From Streptomyces cirratus (GTDB taxonomy: Bacteria; Actinomycetota; Actinomycetes; Streptomycetales; Streptomycetaceae), in assembly GCF_014650775.1 (NCBI RefSeq), contig NZ_BMVP01000004.1, forward strand, positions 248,001 to 312,000: a stretch of DNA of 64,000 bases, given 5' to 3'. Shown here piece after piece: positions 17,098 to 28,186 of the stretch. Every line of letters begins with the position of its first letter. Position 1 is the first letter of the stretch. The position numbers and the translations under genes are program-made. A model generated the notes under the pieces. The model saw only the letters and a list, made by a program, of their open reading frames with translations. It was not told where the DNA came from and searched no databases.

Positions 17098-17646
17098 TCA
17101 GTCGTCGCCCGGCGCCCAGAAGGCGACCAGGCGGGCCGCGCCCGGAGCCACATCCTCCCAGCCGCCCTCCACGGTCAGTACGGCGACGGCGGAGGTCGGG
17201 AAGGCCGTCCCGAGGCGTTGGACGAGCTTCTTCGGGCCGCCGCCGCACAGGCTCACGGCGACCTCGTGGAGGGCCGGGTTGTGGCCGACCAGCACGAGCC
17301 CGGTCACCTCGGCCGCGGCTTCCGCCACGGCGGAGAGCAGGTCGTGCGCCTCGGCTTCGTAGAGCCGGGCCTGGTAGAGCGTGGGCGGCGGCCGGCTCAG
17401 CCGGGACAGCATCAGCTGCCAGGTCTGGCGGGCCCTGCGGGCCGAGGAGCACAGGGCCAGGTCGACGGCGAAGCCGGACCGCTCCAGCCAGCTGCCCGCC
17501 TGCGGCGCGTCATGGCAGCCACGGTCGGAAAGCGCGCGCTCGAAGTCCTCGGTGACGTCCTTGGGTACCGCCTTCGCATGCCGGACGAGCACGATCCGGC
17601 GTTCACCCTGTTCCGGCACGTCCGTCCTCCAGCCTGCGTCGGCCAT
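17098..17646 (-). CDS. SixA-like histidine phosphatase
   Basis: A 182-residue member of the histidine phosphatase superfamily. LVRHAKA is the RHG motif with the phospho-accepting His, LCSSARRARQTW holds the second Arg, and LVGHNPAL has the second catalytic His. The short length without an insert domain matches SixA, which dephosphorylates phosphohistidine on signalling proteins. The actual target is unknown. It is probably monocistronic. Confidence 0.87.
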   Translation of the reverse strand: MADAGWRTDVPEQGERRIVLVRHAKAVPKDVTEDFERALSDRGCHDAPQAGSWLERSGFAVDLALCSSARRARQTWQLMLSRLSRPPPTLYQARLYEAEAHDLLSAVAEAAAEVTGLVLVGHNPALHEVAVSLCGGGPKKLVQRLGTAFPTSAVAVLTVEGGWEDVAPGAARLVAFWAPGDD

Positions 17647-18033
17647 TCGGGCGCCGGGCCGCGTCGTGACCCGGGTGGTGAGCCGGCACGCGGGCGCGGT
17701 GGTTCGGAGAGGGGTGCGCGCCCGTGGCCGGGCCCGGCGGCCGGGAGGCCGCTCGCGCTGCCGGCCGCCGCTTCCAGGATAGGCCGCACCGCCCGACCTC
17801 GCGGGTCGCCGTGGGCCGCGCCTGCGGCGGGGCGCGCAGGAGCATCCCGGGCCGGCGGTTCAGGCGGTGCGGGCCGTGATCGCGCAGGCCCCGTCCGGGC
17901 ACCGGGACCTTCCGCCGCCGTGCGCGGCTTCCGGCCGGACCCGGTGGTGCCCAGGCGGCGCCTGAGCCACTTCCGGGGCGCTCCTGGTGGCGCAGGACAG
18001 GGCGGCGCCGGGCCGTCTCAGGGCGGCGCCCGG
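17647..18033. other. Intergenic region, 387 bp
   Basis: No gene recognised. A TATCCT hexamer on the minus strand near 17777 could be a -10 element for the phosphatase gene. A short inverted repeat, GCCGGGC at 18007-18013 with GCCCGGC at 18028-18034, touches the stop of the DUF72 gene and could help end its transcript. Confidence 0.4.
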
Positions 18034-18903
18034 CTATGCCCTGTCCGCTCCCTCGCGTAGGGCCAGCAGGTCGCGCATGGTCTGCGCGGCGCGTACGGCG
18101 GCATCGCCGCAGCAGTTGTTGAACAGCACGTGCAGCTGCTCGACCCGGTCCGCCAGGGTGCGCAGGCGCGGCAGCCATTCGCTCAACTCGCCCTGTGTGT
18201 AGGTGTGGCGGAAGCGGTCCTCCTTGCTGCCGGTGCCCCAGGCGGGGCTGCGGCCGTGGAACCGGACCACCGCGAGCTCCGGGGATGTGACCGGTGTGAC
18301 GGGCGGTATGGAGGTGGGCAGCTCCGGGGCCGTGTCCACGGCCACGGCGGTGGCGTCCAGATCCTTCAACAGGGCCTCGGTGCGCTCCCGTTGGCCGTCC
18401 CGCCACCAGTCGGGGTGGCGGAACTCCACCGCCACCGGCCACTCGGGAGCCCGCTTCCGAATGCGGTGCAAGACGGCCTCGGCCCTGGCCCCCGGGGTGA
18501 ACCAGGGCGGGAACTGGAACAGTACGGCCCCCAGCCGGCCGGCCTCCGCGAGCGGGCGCAGGGCCGCGCCGAAACGGTGCCAGACCTCGTCGAGGAGCTC
18601 CGGGTCGCCGCTGTCGTAGCCCCTGAGGTCGGCGGGCAGGGCGGCCTTGCGGGTCGGGTGGCCGGTGAGGAGGGAGAACGCCTTGACGTCGAAGCGGAAG
18701 CCGGGTGGTGTGCGTTCGGCCCACAGCGTGCTGTTGCGCAGGCTGGGGAGCGCGTAGTAGCCCGCGTCGACTTCCACGACGGGGAACCGCTCGGCGTAGT
18801 ACCGCAATCGCCCCTCCGGATCGCGCCGCCCAGGCGGGTACCACCCGCTGCCCACCAACGCCTTGTCCGTCCAGGAACACGTCCCGACCAACACCTCGCC
18901 CAT
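18034..18903 (-). CDS. DUF72 family protein
   Basis: A 289-residue TIM-barrel-like protein of the DUF72 family (E. coli YecE type). VGTCSWTDKALVGSGWYPPG at the start, VEVDAGYYALPS, FQFPPWF, VEFRHPDWW and the late NNCCGDAAVRAAQTM are family signatures. The biochemical role is unknown. It lies downstream of the LysR regulator with a 27-bp gap, so co-transcription is possible. Confidence 0.9.
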   Translation of the reverse strand: MGEVLVGTCSWTDKALVGSGWYPPGRRDPEGRLRYYAERFPVVEVDAGYYALPSLRNSTLWAERTPPGFRFDVKAFSLLTGHPTRKAALPADLRGYDSGDPELLDEVWHRFGAALRPLAEAGRLGAVLFQFPPWFTPGARAEAVLHRIRKRAPEWPVAVEFRHPDWWRDGQRERTEALLKDLDATAVAVDTAPELPTSIPPVTPVTSPELAVVRFHGRSPAWGTGSKEDRFRHTYTQGELSEWLPRLRTLADRVEQLHVLFNNCCGDAAVRAAQTMRDLLALREGADRA

Positions 18904-18930
18904 CCCGGCCGTCCTTTCCTCGCGGCCCGT

Positions 18931-19872
18931 CTACCCCGAAAAGCTGTCGGTCCGCCAGCTTTGCCGGACCTGGTCGCGGAGCCAGCCGTGCGCGGGATCC
19001 GCGTCGTTGCGCGGGTGCCATGCCATGCCCAGGGCGACGGGCGGCAGTTCCAGCGGTACCTCGAAGGTGTGCAGGCCCAGCAGTTCCAGGTGGTGGGACG
19101 GGGCGCCGGCCGGGGTGAGGCAGACCAGGTCGCTCTCCCGGCAGAGGAACAGTGCGGCGTTCCAGCCCGGTACGACGGCCACCACCCGGCGGCGCAGCCC
19201 GAGTCCGGCCAGTTCCTCGTCCACGGGGCCGCGGATCCGGCCCTGGCGGGAGACTCCGACGTGGTCGGCGGCGGCGAAGGCACGGGCGGTGACCGTCTTG
19301 CGGCGGGCCAGGGGATGTCCGGCGCGTACGGCGGCGAGGAGGCGGGTCCGGCCGAGGGGTTCGACGCGGGTTTCCGGGTCGGGGTGGCCGATGACGCCTA
19401 TTTCGAGGTCGAGCCGGCCCTCGCGCAGGGCGGGTGTTCCTTCCAGGGCTTCCGGCATGAAGCGCAGCGTGACCCCGGGGGCCTGGCGCACGACGGCGCG
19501 AACGAGCCGGGGGGCGAGTCCGTGCAGGACCATCTCGGTGGCCTGGACGGTGAACTCGCGCGTCAGCCGGGCCGGGTCGGTGACGGGCTCGGGTACGAGG
19601 AGGGCGCGTGCCTGGTGGACGAGGGCGCGGACGCCCGGTCGCAGTTCGACGGCGCGCGGAGTGGGGACGAGCTGCCGCCCGGCGCGTACGAGTACGGGAT
19701 CGCCGAGGACCGTACGGATGCGTCCGAGGGTGCGGCTCATGGCGGGCGCGGACACGTGCAGGCGCGCGGCGGCCCCCGTGACGCTCTCCTCCTCCAGGAG
19801 CGCGTCGAGCGCGACCAACAGGTTGAGGTCCAGCTGCCGTTCGGGGCCGTCCCGCACTGTGTCTCCCGTCAC
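18931..19872 (-). CDS. LysR-family transcriptional regulator
   Basis: A 313-residue LysR regulator. The N-terminal winged helix (LNLLVALDALLEEESVTGAA, then SAPAMSRTLGRIR) precedes a two-lobed effector domain starting near residue 90. Start is taken as GTG 19872, with GTG 19857 possible. It is transcribed divergently from the beta-propeller gene at 19982, the classic LysR arrangement, so that gene is the likely target (inference). No exact T-N11-A operator could be singled out in the 109-bp spacer, although TTGCCACGAGTGCACTGG near 19931-19948 contains partial symmetry. Confidence 0.9.
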   Translation of the reverse strand: MTGDTVRDGPERQLDLNLLVALDALLEEESVTGAAARLHVSAPAMSRTLGRIRTVLGDPVLVRAGRQLVPTPRAVELRPGVRALVHQARALLVPEPVTDPARLTREFTVQATEMVLHGLAPRLVRAVVRQAPGVTLRFMPEALEGTPALREGRLDLEIGVIGHPDPETRVEPLGRTRLLAAVRAGHPLARRKTVTARAFAAADHVGVSRQGRIRGPVDEELAGLGLRRRVVAVVPGWNAALFLCRESDLVCLTPAGAPSHHLELLGLHTFEVPLELPPVALGMAWHPRNDADPAHGWLRDQVRQSWRTDSFSG

Positions 19873-19981
19873 TCGAAGGGCCGCCCGGTTCCGGCGCGGC
19901 CAGTGTCTTTTCGCCGTACGCAATCACACCTTGCCACGAGTGCACTGGAGTTAATCGGCGGGCCGGTCCAGGCTCTGGTCC

Positions 19982-21013
19982 ATGACACGGAACACGAACG
20001 ACGTACTCGCCGTGGCGAGCCAGAGCGGCCCCACGGTCACCTTCTTCGACGCGGTGGACTTGCGCCGGCTCGACGTACTGGAAGTCCCCAGCGAGCCCCA
20101 CGAGTTGTGCTTCGACCCGGTGCGGCGGCGGCTGTACGCCACGATCACCTACCGGTCCGGCTACTACCACGCCCATGCCGGCCGGGCCCATGAGCTGGTG
20201 GTGATCGATCCCGACCGGCGCCGCATCCTCGACGTGGTCGACCTGGCACCGGAGCGCGCGCCGCACGGCATCGCCCTGGACCCGTCGGGCGGGCTGCTGT
20301 GGGTGAGCGTGGAGGCGCACGGCGCCGAGGAGGGCGCCCTGGTGGCGCTCGACGCGGACTCGCTGAAACCCGTACGCCGGCTGCCCGTGGGGGCGCCCGG
20401 CCCGCACTGGTTCACGCTCACGCCGGACGGGAGCCGCGCGTACAGCGCGAACAAGGAAGCGCCGTTCCTCTCGGTCGTCGACATCGCTTCCGGAGCGCCG
20501 GCCGGCCGGATCGAGGTGCCCGGGAGCGAGGGCATCGCGGCGTCACGCGACGGACGGTACGTGTACGCGGCCGCGCCGAAGGGGGACTTCACGATCACGC
20601 GTCCGGTACCGGACGCCGGGGTCCGGGTGATCGACACGGCCACCGGAGCCGTGGTGCGCACGCACCGCACGGACGGCCCGGTCTTCCCCGTCCACGTGAC
20701 CGCCACGGATCTGGTGCTGGCCGGCGAGCTGCGCATGCGGGCGGGCGGCGCTGCGCCGGGCGAGCAGGCACCGGGGCTCTTGCACGTGTACGGGAGGGAC
20801 GGCGGGGAGCTCGGCCGCGTCGAGGTCGGCGCGTTCCCCCTGACGATCACCTCCTCGCCCGACGGCCGGTACGGCTACGCCGCGGCGGTCTCGTCCAGCA
20901 CGGTGACGGTGGTGGACCTGCCGCGCCTGGAGGCGGTGGCGACCCTGCACGTCGACCGGGCGGGCGAACCGGGCGCCCACGGCCTCGCCTACATCCCCTC
21001 CCCCGCCGCCTGA
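19982..21013 (+). CDS. YncE-like beta-propeller protein
   Basis: A 343-residue protein made of repeated beta-propeller blades. Units such as HELCFDPVRRRLYATI, HGIALDPSGGLLWVSV, FTLTPDGSRAYSAN, GIAASRDGRYVYAAA and ITSSPDGRYGYAAAV recur about every 45 residues. This is the YVTN/cytochrome cd1-like group, which includes lactonase folds. There is no signal peptide, so it probably works in the cytoplasm. Activity is not predictable from the repeats. Likely controlled by the divergent LysR gene. Confidence 0.83.
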   Translation: MTRNTNDVLAVASQSGPTVTFFDAVDLRRLDVLEVPSEPHELCFDPVRRRLYATITYRSGYYHAHAGRAHELVVIDPDRRRILDVVDLAPERAPHGIALDPSGGLLWVSVEAHGAEEGALVALDADSLKPVRRLPVGAPGPHWFTLTPDGSRAYSANKEAPFLSVVDIASGAPAGRIEVPGSEGIAASRDGRYVYAAAPKGDFTITRPVPDAGVRVIDTATGAVVRTHRTDGPVFPVHVTATDLVLAGELRMRAGGAAPGEQAPGLLHVYGRDGGELGRVEVGAFPLTITSSPDGRYGYAAAVSSSTVTVVDLPRLEAVATLHVDRAGEPGAHGLAYIPSPAA

Positions 21014-21058
21014 CGCCCTTCGGACGTCGAGGTCACGAAGGGCGCCACCGGTCGGTGG
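21014..21058 (+). terminator. Putative terminator hairpins between convergent genes
   Basis: A 9-bp inverted repeat (21014-21022 with 21036-21044, CGCCCTTCG/CGAAGGGCG) starts directly at the propeller stop codon. A second hairpin follows, CCACCG with CGGTGG (21045-21058). There is no T tract, as usual in actinobacteria. Confidence 0.55.
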
Positions 21059-21071
21059 ACCGTGAGGGCGG

Positions 21072-23468
<2,397 letters not shown>

Positions 23469-23585
23469 GCTTGTCGTTTCTCCGTCCTCACGACCGGCCG
23501 TACCGGACCGGTGTCCATGCGGGCCACGCTACGGGGCGGCGGACGGGATCGGCTTCTCCATTCCTGCCCGGTCACGGAGACGACG

Positions 23586-23620
23586 CCAGGGCCCCGGCCT
23601 CCATGAGGCCGGGGCCCTGG
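23586..23620. terminator. Perfect 15-bp hairpin, bidirectional terminator
   Basis: Two 15-bp arms (23586-23600 and 23606-23620) are perfectly complementary around a 5-nt loop (CCATG). The arm composition is very GC-rich (CCAGGGCCCCGGCCT). It would end leftward transcripts from the 24.0-25.5 kb genes or a former rightward transcript. Confidence 0.8.
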
Positions 23621-23629
23621 CTCGCGGGG

Positions 23630-24025
23630 TCGGAACCAGGCGACGGTGAGGGGGAACGCGGCGGTGACGGTCGCGCCCGTGGAGTCGGTGGCGGTCGGGG
23701 TGATCCGGACCGTGCCGACGGACCACGGCCTGCCGCTGATCCGGCCGGAGCCGGCGTCCGCTTGCAGCTCTGCGGTCCCGGATCGGCCAGTTTCAGGTCA
23801 CCGGTCGTCGGGGTGGGGGTCGGCGTGGGGGTGGGGGAACACCACGCCGTGCTCACCGGTCACGGGCCGGCCGAGGAACCCGCGCACGGGCTGGAGCAGT
23901 GGCCGGCCGAACGGTTCTGCAGTTCGGCGGGGACGGGGGTGTCCTCCAGGCTGAGCGCGTCCGCCACCGGCTCCGCCGGGGCCACCGCCGGCACGGCCTT
24001 CGCCCTGACCGTCAACTGGTTCCGA
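23630..24025. pseudogene. Decayed Ig-like (He_PIG-type) domain fragments in inverted orientation
   Basis: No intact gene lies between 23469 and 24011. On the minus strand, 23692-23630 translates to ATDSTGATVTAAFPLTVAWF, preceded in frame by GSGRISGRPWSVGTVRITPT. This matches the end of putative-Ig (He_PIG) repeats of secreted proteins. On the plus strand, 23963-24025 translates to ATGSAGATAGTAFALTVNWF, a clear relative of the same 63-nt segment. In-frame stops interrupt both sides. I read this as relics of one or two secreted Ig-repeat proteins. Confidence 0.45.
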
Positions 24026-24635
24026 GCCGCTCTGGCCGCCCCTCGGGGGCCCGCTTCGCCCAGGCGATCGTCGCGCTGAGGGCGAGCAGGGCGGCGGCCC
24101 AGGCAGCGGGCTTCCAGGGAGCGGTCCGCCCCTCCAGCTCCGCGGAGACCCGGTGCGCGGGATCGTAGGCGACCCGGATCTCCTCGCCGACCGCCGCCAC
24201 GGCCCGGTCCTCCTTCAGCTCCGCCGGGTAGCCGCCCGGGCAGCCGAGGGCGAAGCGGTACACCGTCCGCGCCGGCGGAGCGCCGTCACCGGCGGACTGC
24301 TGCACCTTGGTGTGCACCTCGCGCACCGCGCAGGTGGCGGTGGCCGGCCGCGCCGCCGCCTGATCCGCGGCGGCCACCGTCAGGAGCATCCCCAGGGACA
24401 GCAGCAGCCCCCCGAAGAACCCGCCGCTGCCGCCGACCAGCACGAAGTACGCCGCGCAGCTCCCGAGGACCAGGACGGCGCCGCCCACGAGCGCGACGGC
24501 GCCCGAGGGTGCCGAAGAAGCCCCGTAGCACCAGCTCGCCCACCCGTACACCCCGCCGGCGGCCACCCACGGCACTGCCGCCGTACCGGCCCGCCGGACC
24601 CTTCGCCCACCATCGCGCACTCCCACCACCCCCAC
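24012..24635 (-). CDS. DUF3592-like membrane protein
   Basis: A 207-residue protein with two to three N-terminal transmembrane helices (~19-90), an external-type domain (~95-165, with Cys residues in ATCAVREVHTK and ALGCPGGYPAE) and a C-terminal helix (~172-190). The segment GEEIRVAYDPAHRVSAEL resembles the DUF3592 pattern in which a conserved YDP follows a small beta domain. Function unknown. The very C-terminus overlaps the Ig-like relic on the other strand by 14 bp. Confidence 0.6.
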   Translation of the reverse strand: MGVVGVRDGGRRVRRAGTAAVPWVAAGGVYGWASWCYGASSAPSGAVALVGGAVLVLGSCAAYFVLVGGSGGFFGGLLLSLGMLLTVAAADQAAARPATATCAVREVHTKVQQSAGDGAPPARTVYRFALGCPGGYPAELKEDRAVAAVGEEIRVAYDPAHRVSAELEGRTAPWKPAAWAAALLALSATIAWAKRAPEGRPERLGTS

Positions 24636-24678
24636 CCACGAGGACGCCCCCCGCCCCGCGCGCGGTTGCCGGCCGCCC

Positions 24679-25533
24679 TCAGTCGGCTTCCGTGGCGGCG
24701 CGGGCCAGGGCCAGTACGCCGGTGCCGATCAGGGCCACGCCCAGCAGTTGGGGAAGCAGCCACCAGTGGGTGCGCAGGTGTTCCTCGTACAGCAGCACCC
24801 CCAGCGCGACGCTCACGCCCGCGTCGCCGAGGGTCAGGGCGGGCTGCGATGCGACCAGCGGGCCGCCCTGCATGGCGTGTTCGAGGAACAGCAGGGCGCA
24901 GATGCCGGTCGCACCGAAGGCGTAGGTCTCCCAGGTCGTCAGGAACGCGGGCGGACCCCGTTCGTCCAGTACGCGCACGGCCGACTTCATCAGGGCGGCC
25001 GTGAGCGCGTAGCAGACGGCGGTCGCCGCGCCGAGACACCCGGCCCGCATGCGGCCGGGCGGCCGCCGGAGCCCGGCCACCGCCAGTCCGGCCACCGCCA
25101 GCGCGCACGCCGCCATGGCCGGCGCCCAGCGGTCGACCGGGACGTGCGTGCGCTGCCCGGCCGGCGATGCGGCCACCAGTACGATCGCGAGCCCCGCCAC
25201 CACGCCCGCCACGGCCAGCCACAGCTGCCCCGGCAGCCGGCTCCGCGTCACCAGCGAGGCGATCAGGAGCGCGAGCGGCAGTTCCAGTACGAACAGCGGC
25301 TGCACCAGGGACAGCGGGCCCGTGGCCAGCGCCGCGGCCTGCCCGACGCCGGCCGCGATCACCGCGAGGATCCCCGCGAGCCACACCGGCCGCCGCAGCA
25401 GGTCGCGGATCAGGCCGAAGCGCAGGCCCCGGCCCTGTGGCACGGTGAGCGCCGCCCGCCGCTGGAGCACGGTCGCGAGCGCGTTGCCGAGCGCCGCGAA
25501 CAGCGCGAAGAGGACCGGCAGTACGAAGCCCAT
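24679..25533 (-). CDS. DMT-superfamily permease
   Basis: A 284-residue integral membrane protein with about nine to ten hydrophobic helices in two similar halves. The first is FVLPVLFALFAALGNALATVLQRRAA, and GPLSLVQPLFVLELPLALLIA is a motif shared by EamA/DMT transporters. It is probably an exporter or metabolite permease in the cytoplasmic membrane. ATG 25533 follows GAGGA at about 8-nt spacing, favouring it over the upstream start at 25560. It sits 43 bp before the DUF3592-like gene, so the two are likely co-transcribed. Confidence 0.8.
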   Translation of the reverse strand: MGFVLPVLFALFAALGNALATVLQRRAALTVPQGRGLRFGLIRDLLRRPVWLAGILAVIAAGVGQAAALATGPLSLVQPLFVLELPLALLIASLVTRSRLPGQLWLAVAGVVAGLAIVLVAASPAGQRTHVPVDRWAPAMAACALAVAGLAVAGLRRPPGRMRAGCLGAATAVCYALTAALMKSAVRVLDERGPPAFLTTWETYAFGATGICALLFLEHAMQGGPLVASQPALTLGDAGVSVALGVLLYEEHLRTHWWLLPQLLGVALIGTGVLALARAATEAD

Positions 25534-25600
25534 GGCCCCGATCCTCACGGAACGGCCCACTGCACCGCGCCCGCGACACGGCCGCGTCGCGGGCGTTGCG

Positions 25601-26455
25601 TCAGGCCGGGACGGGCGACAGGGACCGCAGACGTTCCAGACGCCCGCGCGTCTCCTCGTCCAGCGGTACGTAGGTGACGAGCCGCGGGCCCGCCGCGGGG
25701 CCCAGCCACAGGTTGGTGTGCTCCAGGTGCAGCAGGCCCACGTGGCGGTTGCGGATGTACTTCGACTTCCCGCCCTGGCCGACGACCTCGTGCCGCGCCC
25801 AGACCTCCCTGAATTCGGGCGACGCCGTCTCCAGCCGCGCCAGCAGCGCCTTCCAGGCCGGCTCGGCCAGGTGCTCGGCCATCGACGCGCGGAACTTCGC
25901 GGCCATCAACCGGTTCGACTCGGGGAGTTCCACGACGGCGTCCCGCCAGTCCGGGTCGGTGAACGCCAGCCACATGCAGTTGCGGTCCTCGGGCGCCACC
26001 CGGTCGAGGTCGCACAGCAGCCGCCCGTACGTCCGGTTGTACGCGAGGATGTCGTACCGGCTGTTCTGTACGGCGGCCGGGATCGGGTCCAACTGGTCGA
26101 GCATGGCCCGCAGGGCCGGCGTCACGCTCGGGCAGGGCGTGAGCGGCGCCGGGTCGACGCCGCCGGCCAGGGCGAACAGGTGCGCGCGTTCGCTGCGGTC
26201 CAGCAGCAGGGCGCGGGCGAGGGCGTCGAGCACCTGCGGGGACACCTGGATCTCACGCGCCTGCTCCAGCCAGGTGTACCAGGTGACCCCGACGGCGGCG
26301 AGCTGCGCGACTTCCTCGCGGCGCAGTCCCGGCGTGCGGCGGCGGCGGCCGCGTACGAGGCCGACCTGCTCGGGGGTGATCCGCTCCCGGCGGCTGCGCA
26401 GGAATTCCGCCAGTTCGTGCCGGCGCATGTCGCTTTCCGGGGCCACAGTGGTCAT
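25601..26455 (-). CDS. XRE-family regulator with MmyB-like ligand domain
   Basis: A 284-residue regulator. An N-terminal helix-turn-helix (ELAEFLRSRRERI, then TPGLRREEVAQLAAVGVTWYTWLEQ) is followed by the PAS-like MmyB domain (~110-280), which in the family binds a small hydrophobic ligand. Hallmarks include NRNCMWLAFTDP-like EDRNCMWLAFTDPDWR, and the late LHLEHTNLWLGP. It is divergent from an MFS exporter across a spacer with two CTGGTACCAG palindromes, so it most likely represses that exporter and itself. Confidence 0.93.
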   Translation of the reverse strand: MTTVAPESDMRRHELAEFLRSRRERITPEQVGLVRGRRRRTPGLRREEVAQLAAVGVTWYTWLEQAREIQVSPQVLDALARALLLDRSERAHLFALAGGVDPAPLTPCPSVTPALRAMLDQLDPIPAAVQNSRYDILAYNRTYGRLLCDLDRVAPEDRNCMWLAFTDPDWRDAVVELPESNRLMAAKFRASMAEHLAEPAWKALLARLETASPEFREVWARHEVVGQGGKSKYIRNRHVGLLHLEHTNLWLGPAAGPRLVTYVPLDEETRGRLERLRSLSPVPA

Positions 26456-26484
26456 GGGTCCAGGGTGCCGCACCTCGCATCCCG

Positions 26485-26530
26485 TTGCCAGGTACTCCTG
26501 GTACCAGGATAAGGACACTCTGGTACCAGG
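26485..26530 (+). promoter_or_regulatory. Promoter with twin palindromic operators for the MFS exporter
   Basis: A perfect 12-bp palindrome CCTGGTACCAGG lies at 26497-26508, and its core CTGGTACCAG recurs at 26520-26529. Palindrome centres are 22 bp apart, two helical turns. A third, looser site CCAGGTACTCCTGG overlaps the left side (26488-26501). A plausible promoter, TTGCCA (26485-26490), 17-bp spacer, GATAAG (26508-26513), has the first operator in its spacer and the second just downstream of the -10. This is the layout expected for repression by the divergent XRE regulator. Confidence 0.75.
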
Positions 26531-26556
26531 CTGAGCGTGGGTGGATCGTCTTACTC

Positions 26557-28068
26557 GTGAGCGAAGCAACCAATGCAACCCAAGCGACCCTGGCGACCCC
26601 GCGGCGCACGAACCCCTCGCCGCCTCCGGCGCCCGCGGGCCCGGCCACCACCCCGGGAACCGCCTCCGTCCCCGTCGTCCGCCACGAAGCGGCGCTGGGG
26701 ACCCTCGGGCTGTTCACCGTACTGCTGGGCGCGGCCCTCCCACTGATCGACTTCTTCATCGTCAACGTGGCGTTGCCGGCCATCGACAGCGACCTCGCCG
26801 CGGGCCCTGCCCTGCTGGAACTGATCGTCGGCGGCTACGGGGTCACGTACGCCGTACTGCTCGTCCTCGGCGGCCGTCTCGGTGACACGGTCGGACGCCG
26901 CCGGCTGTTCCTGACCGGCATGGCCGCCTTCGGCGTCACCTCCCTGGCGTGCGGCCTCGCGCCGACCGCCTGGACGCTGGTCGCGGCCCGGGTGGCGCAG
27001 GGGGCTTCGGCGGCGCTCATGCTGCCGCAGGTGCTCGCCACCATCCAGGCCACCACGCAGGGGCCGCGCCGGGCCCGGGCGATGAGCCTCTACGGTGCGA
27101 CGGCCGGGCTGTCGATGGTCGCCGGGCAGATCCTCGGCGGTGTGCTGGTGGCCGCCGACGTGGCCGGCTCGGGCTGGCGTTCGGTGTTCCTCGTCAACGT
27201 CCCGGTCGTGCTGGTGGGGCTGGTGCTGGCTGTCCGCGCCGTTCCGGAGACCCGTTCGCAGCGGCCCGCCTCGGTCGACGTACCGGGAACGCTGCTGCTG
27301 GCCCTGTCGCTGGTCTCCCTGCTGCTGCCGCTGACCGAGGGCCGGGCGGCCGGGTGGCCCGTCTGGACGTGGGTCTCGCTGGGCGTCTTCCCGCCGGCGG
27401 CCGCGGCCTTCTACCTGACCGAGCGCCGCGCCGACCGTCTGGGGCGGACGCCGCTGGTGCCGCCGAGCCTGCTGCGTCTGGAATCGCTGCGACGCGGCCT
27501 GCTGATGGTGGTGCCGTTCTCCATCGGGTTCAGCGGCTTCATGTTCGTCATCGCCGTGTCGCTCCAGCAGGGTCTGCGGATGGGACCCGTCTCGGCGGGG
27601 CTCGCGCTGGTGCCGATGGCGGTCGCCTTCTTCTCCGCCTCGCTCGCCGGACCGCGGCTGATCGGCCGGTACGGAAGCCGGGTCGTCACCGCCGGTGGCG
27701 TACTCCAGGCCATCGGCATCGGCTTGCTCCTGCTGGCGGTCCGGGGCGACTGGCCGGAACTCGGGCTGCTCGCACTCGCGCCGGGCGTCGCCGTCGCGGG
27801 CCTCGGCCAGGGGCTCCAACTGCCGGTGCTGATGCGCCTGATGCTCTCGGACGTACCGGCCGACCGGGCCGGCGTGGGCGGCGGGGTGATGGTCACCACG
27901 CAGCAGTCGGCGCTGGCCCTGGGTGTCGCGACCCTGGGCAGCCTGTTCCTCGCGCTCACGGAGTCGGTCGGGATGCGGGACGCCCTCATGACGACCCTGC
28001 TGGTCCAACTCGCTCTGATCGCACTGACGGTACTGCTCAGCCTCCGCCTCCCGCGCGTCATGCGCTGA
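26557..28068 (+). CDS. MFS drug-efflux transporter (EmrB/QacA type, 14 TMS)
   Basis: A 503-residue major-facilitator exporter. After a Pro/Thr-rich N-terminus, about 14 transmembrane helices are seen. PLIDFFIVNVALPAID is motif D1 of the DHA2 family, GGRLGDTVGRRRLF is motif A, and VAARVAQGASAALMLPQ and MSLYGATAGLSMVAGQILGG are motifs B/C. It should export hydrophobic drugs against the proton gradient. GTG 26557 follows GGTGGATC. The divergent XRE gene and the operators in between point to substrate-induced expression. Confidence 0.92.
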   Translation: MSEATNATQATLATPRRTNPSPPPAPAGPATTPGTASVPVVRHEAALGTLGLFTVLLGAALPLIDFFIVNVALPAIDSDLAAGPALLELIVGGYGVTYAVLLVLGGRLGDTVGRRRLFLTGMAAFGVTSLACGLAPTAWTLVAARVAQGASAALMLPQVLATIQATTQGPRRARAMSLYGATAGLSMVAGQILGGVLVAADVAGSGWRSVFLVNVPVVLVGLVLAVRAVPETRSQRPASVDVPGTLLLALSLVSLLLPLTEGRAAGWPVWTWVSLGVFPPAAAAFYLTERRADRLGRTPLVPPSLLRLESLRRGLLMVVPFSIGFSGFMFVIAVSLQQGLRMGPVSAGLALVPMAVAFFSASLAGPRLIGRYGSRVVTAGGVLQAIGIGLLLLAVRGDWPELGLLALAPGVAVAGLGQGLQLPVLMRLMLSDVPADRAGVGGGVMVTTQQSALALGVATLGSLFLALTESVGMRDALMTTLLVQLALIALTVLLSLRLPRVMR

Positions 28069-28186
28069 CGCGGGCGCGTTTCCTGGTCACGGCGGGAAGC
28101 GTGGTGCGGATTTCGGGTAAAGAACGCCCTGCGCCTGGGTAGCATCCGAAAGCACCACCGTGAGGTATGAGGAAAGTGAGCCGCAC

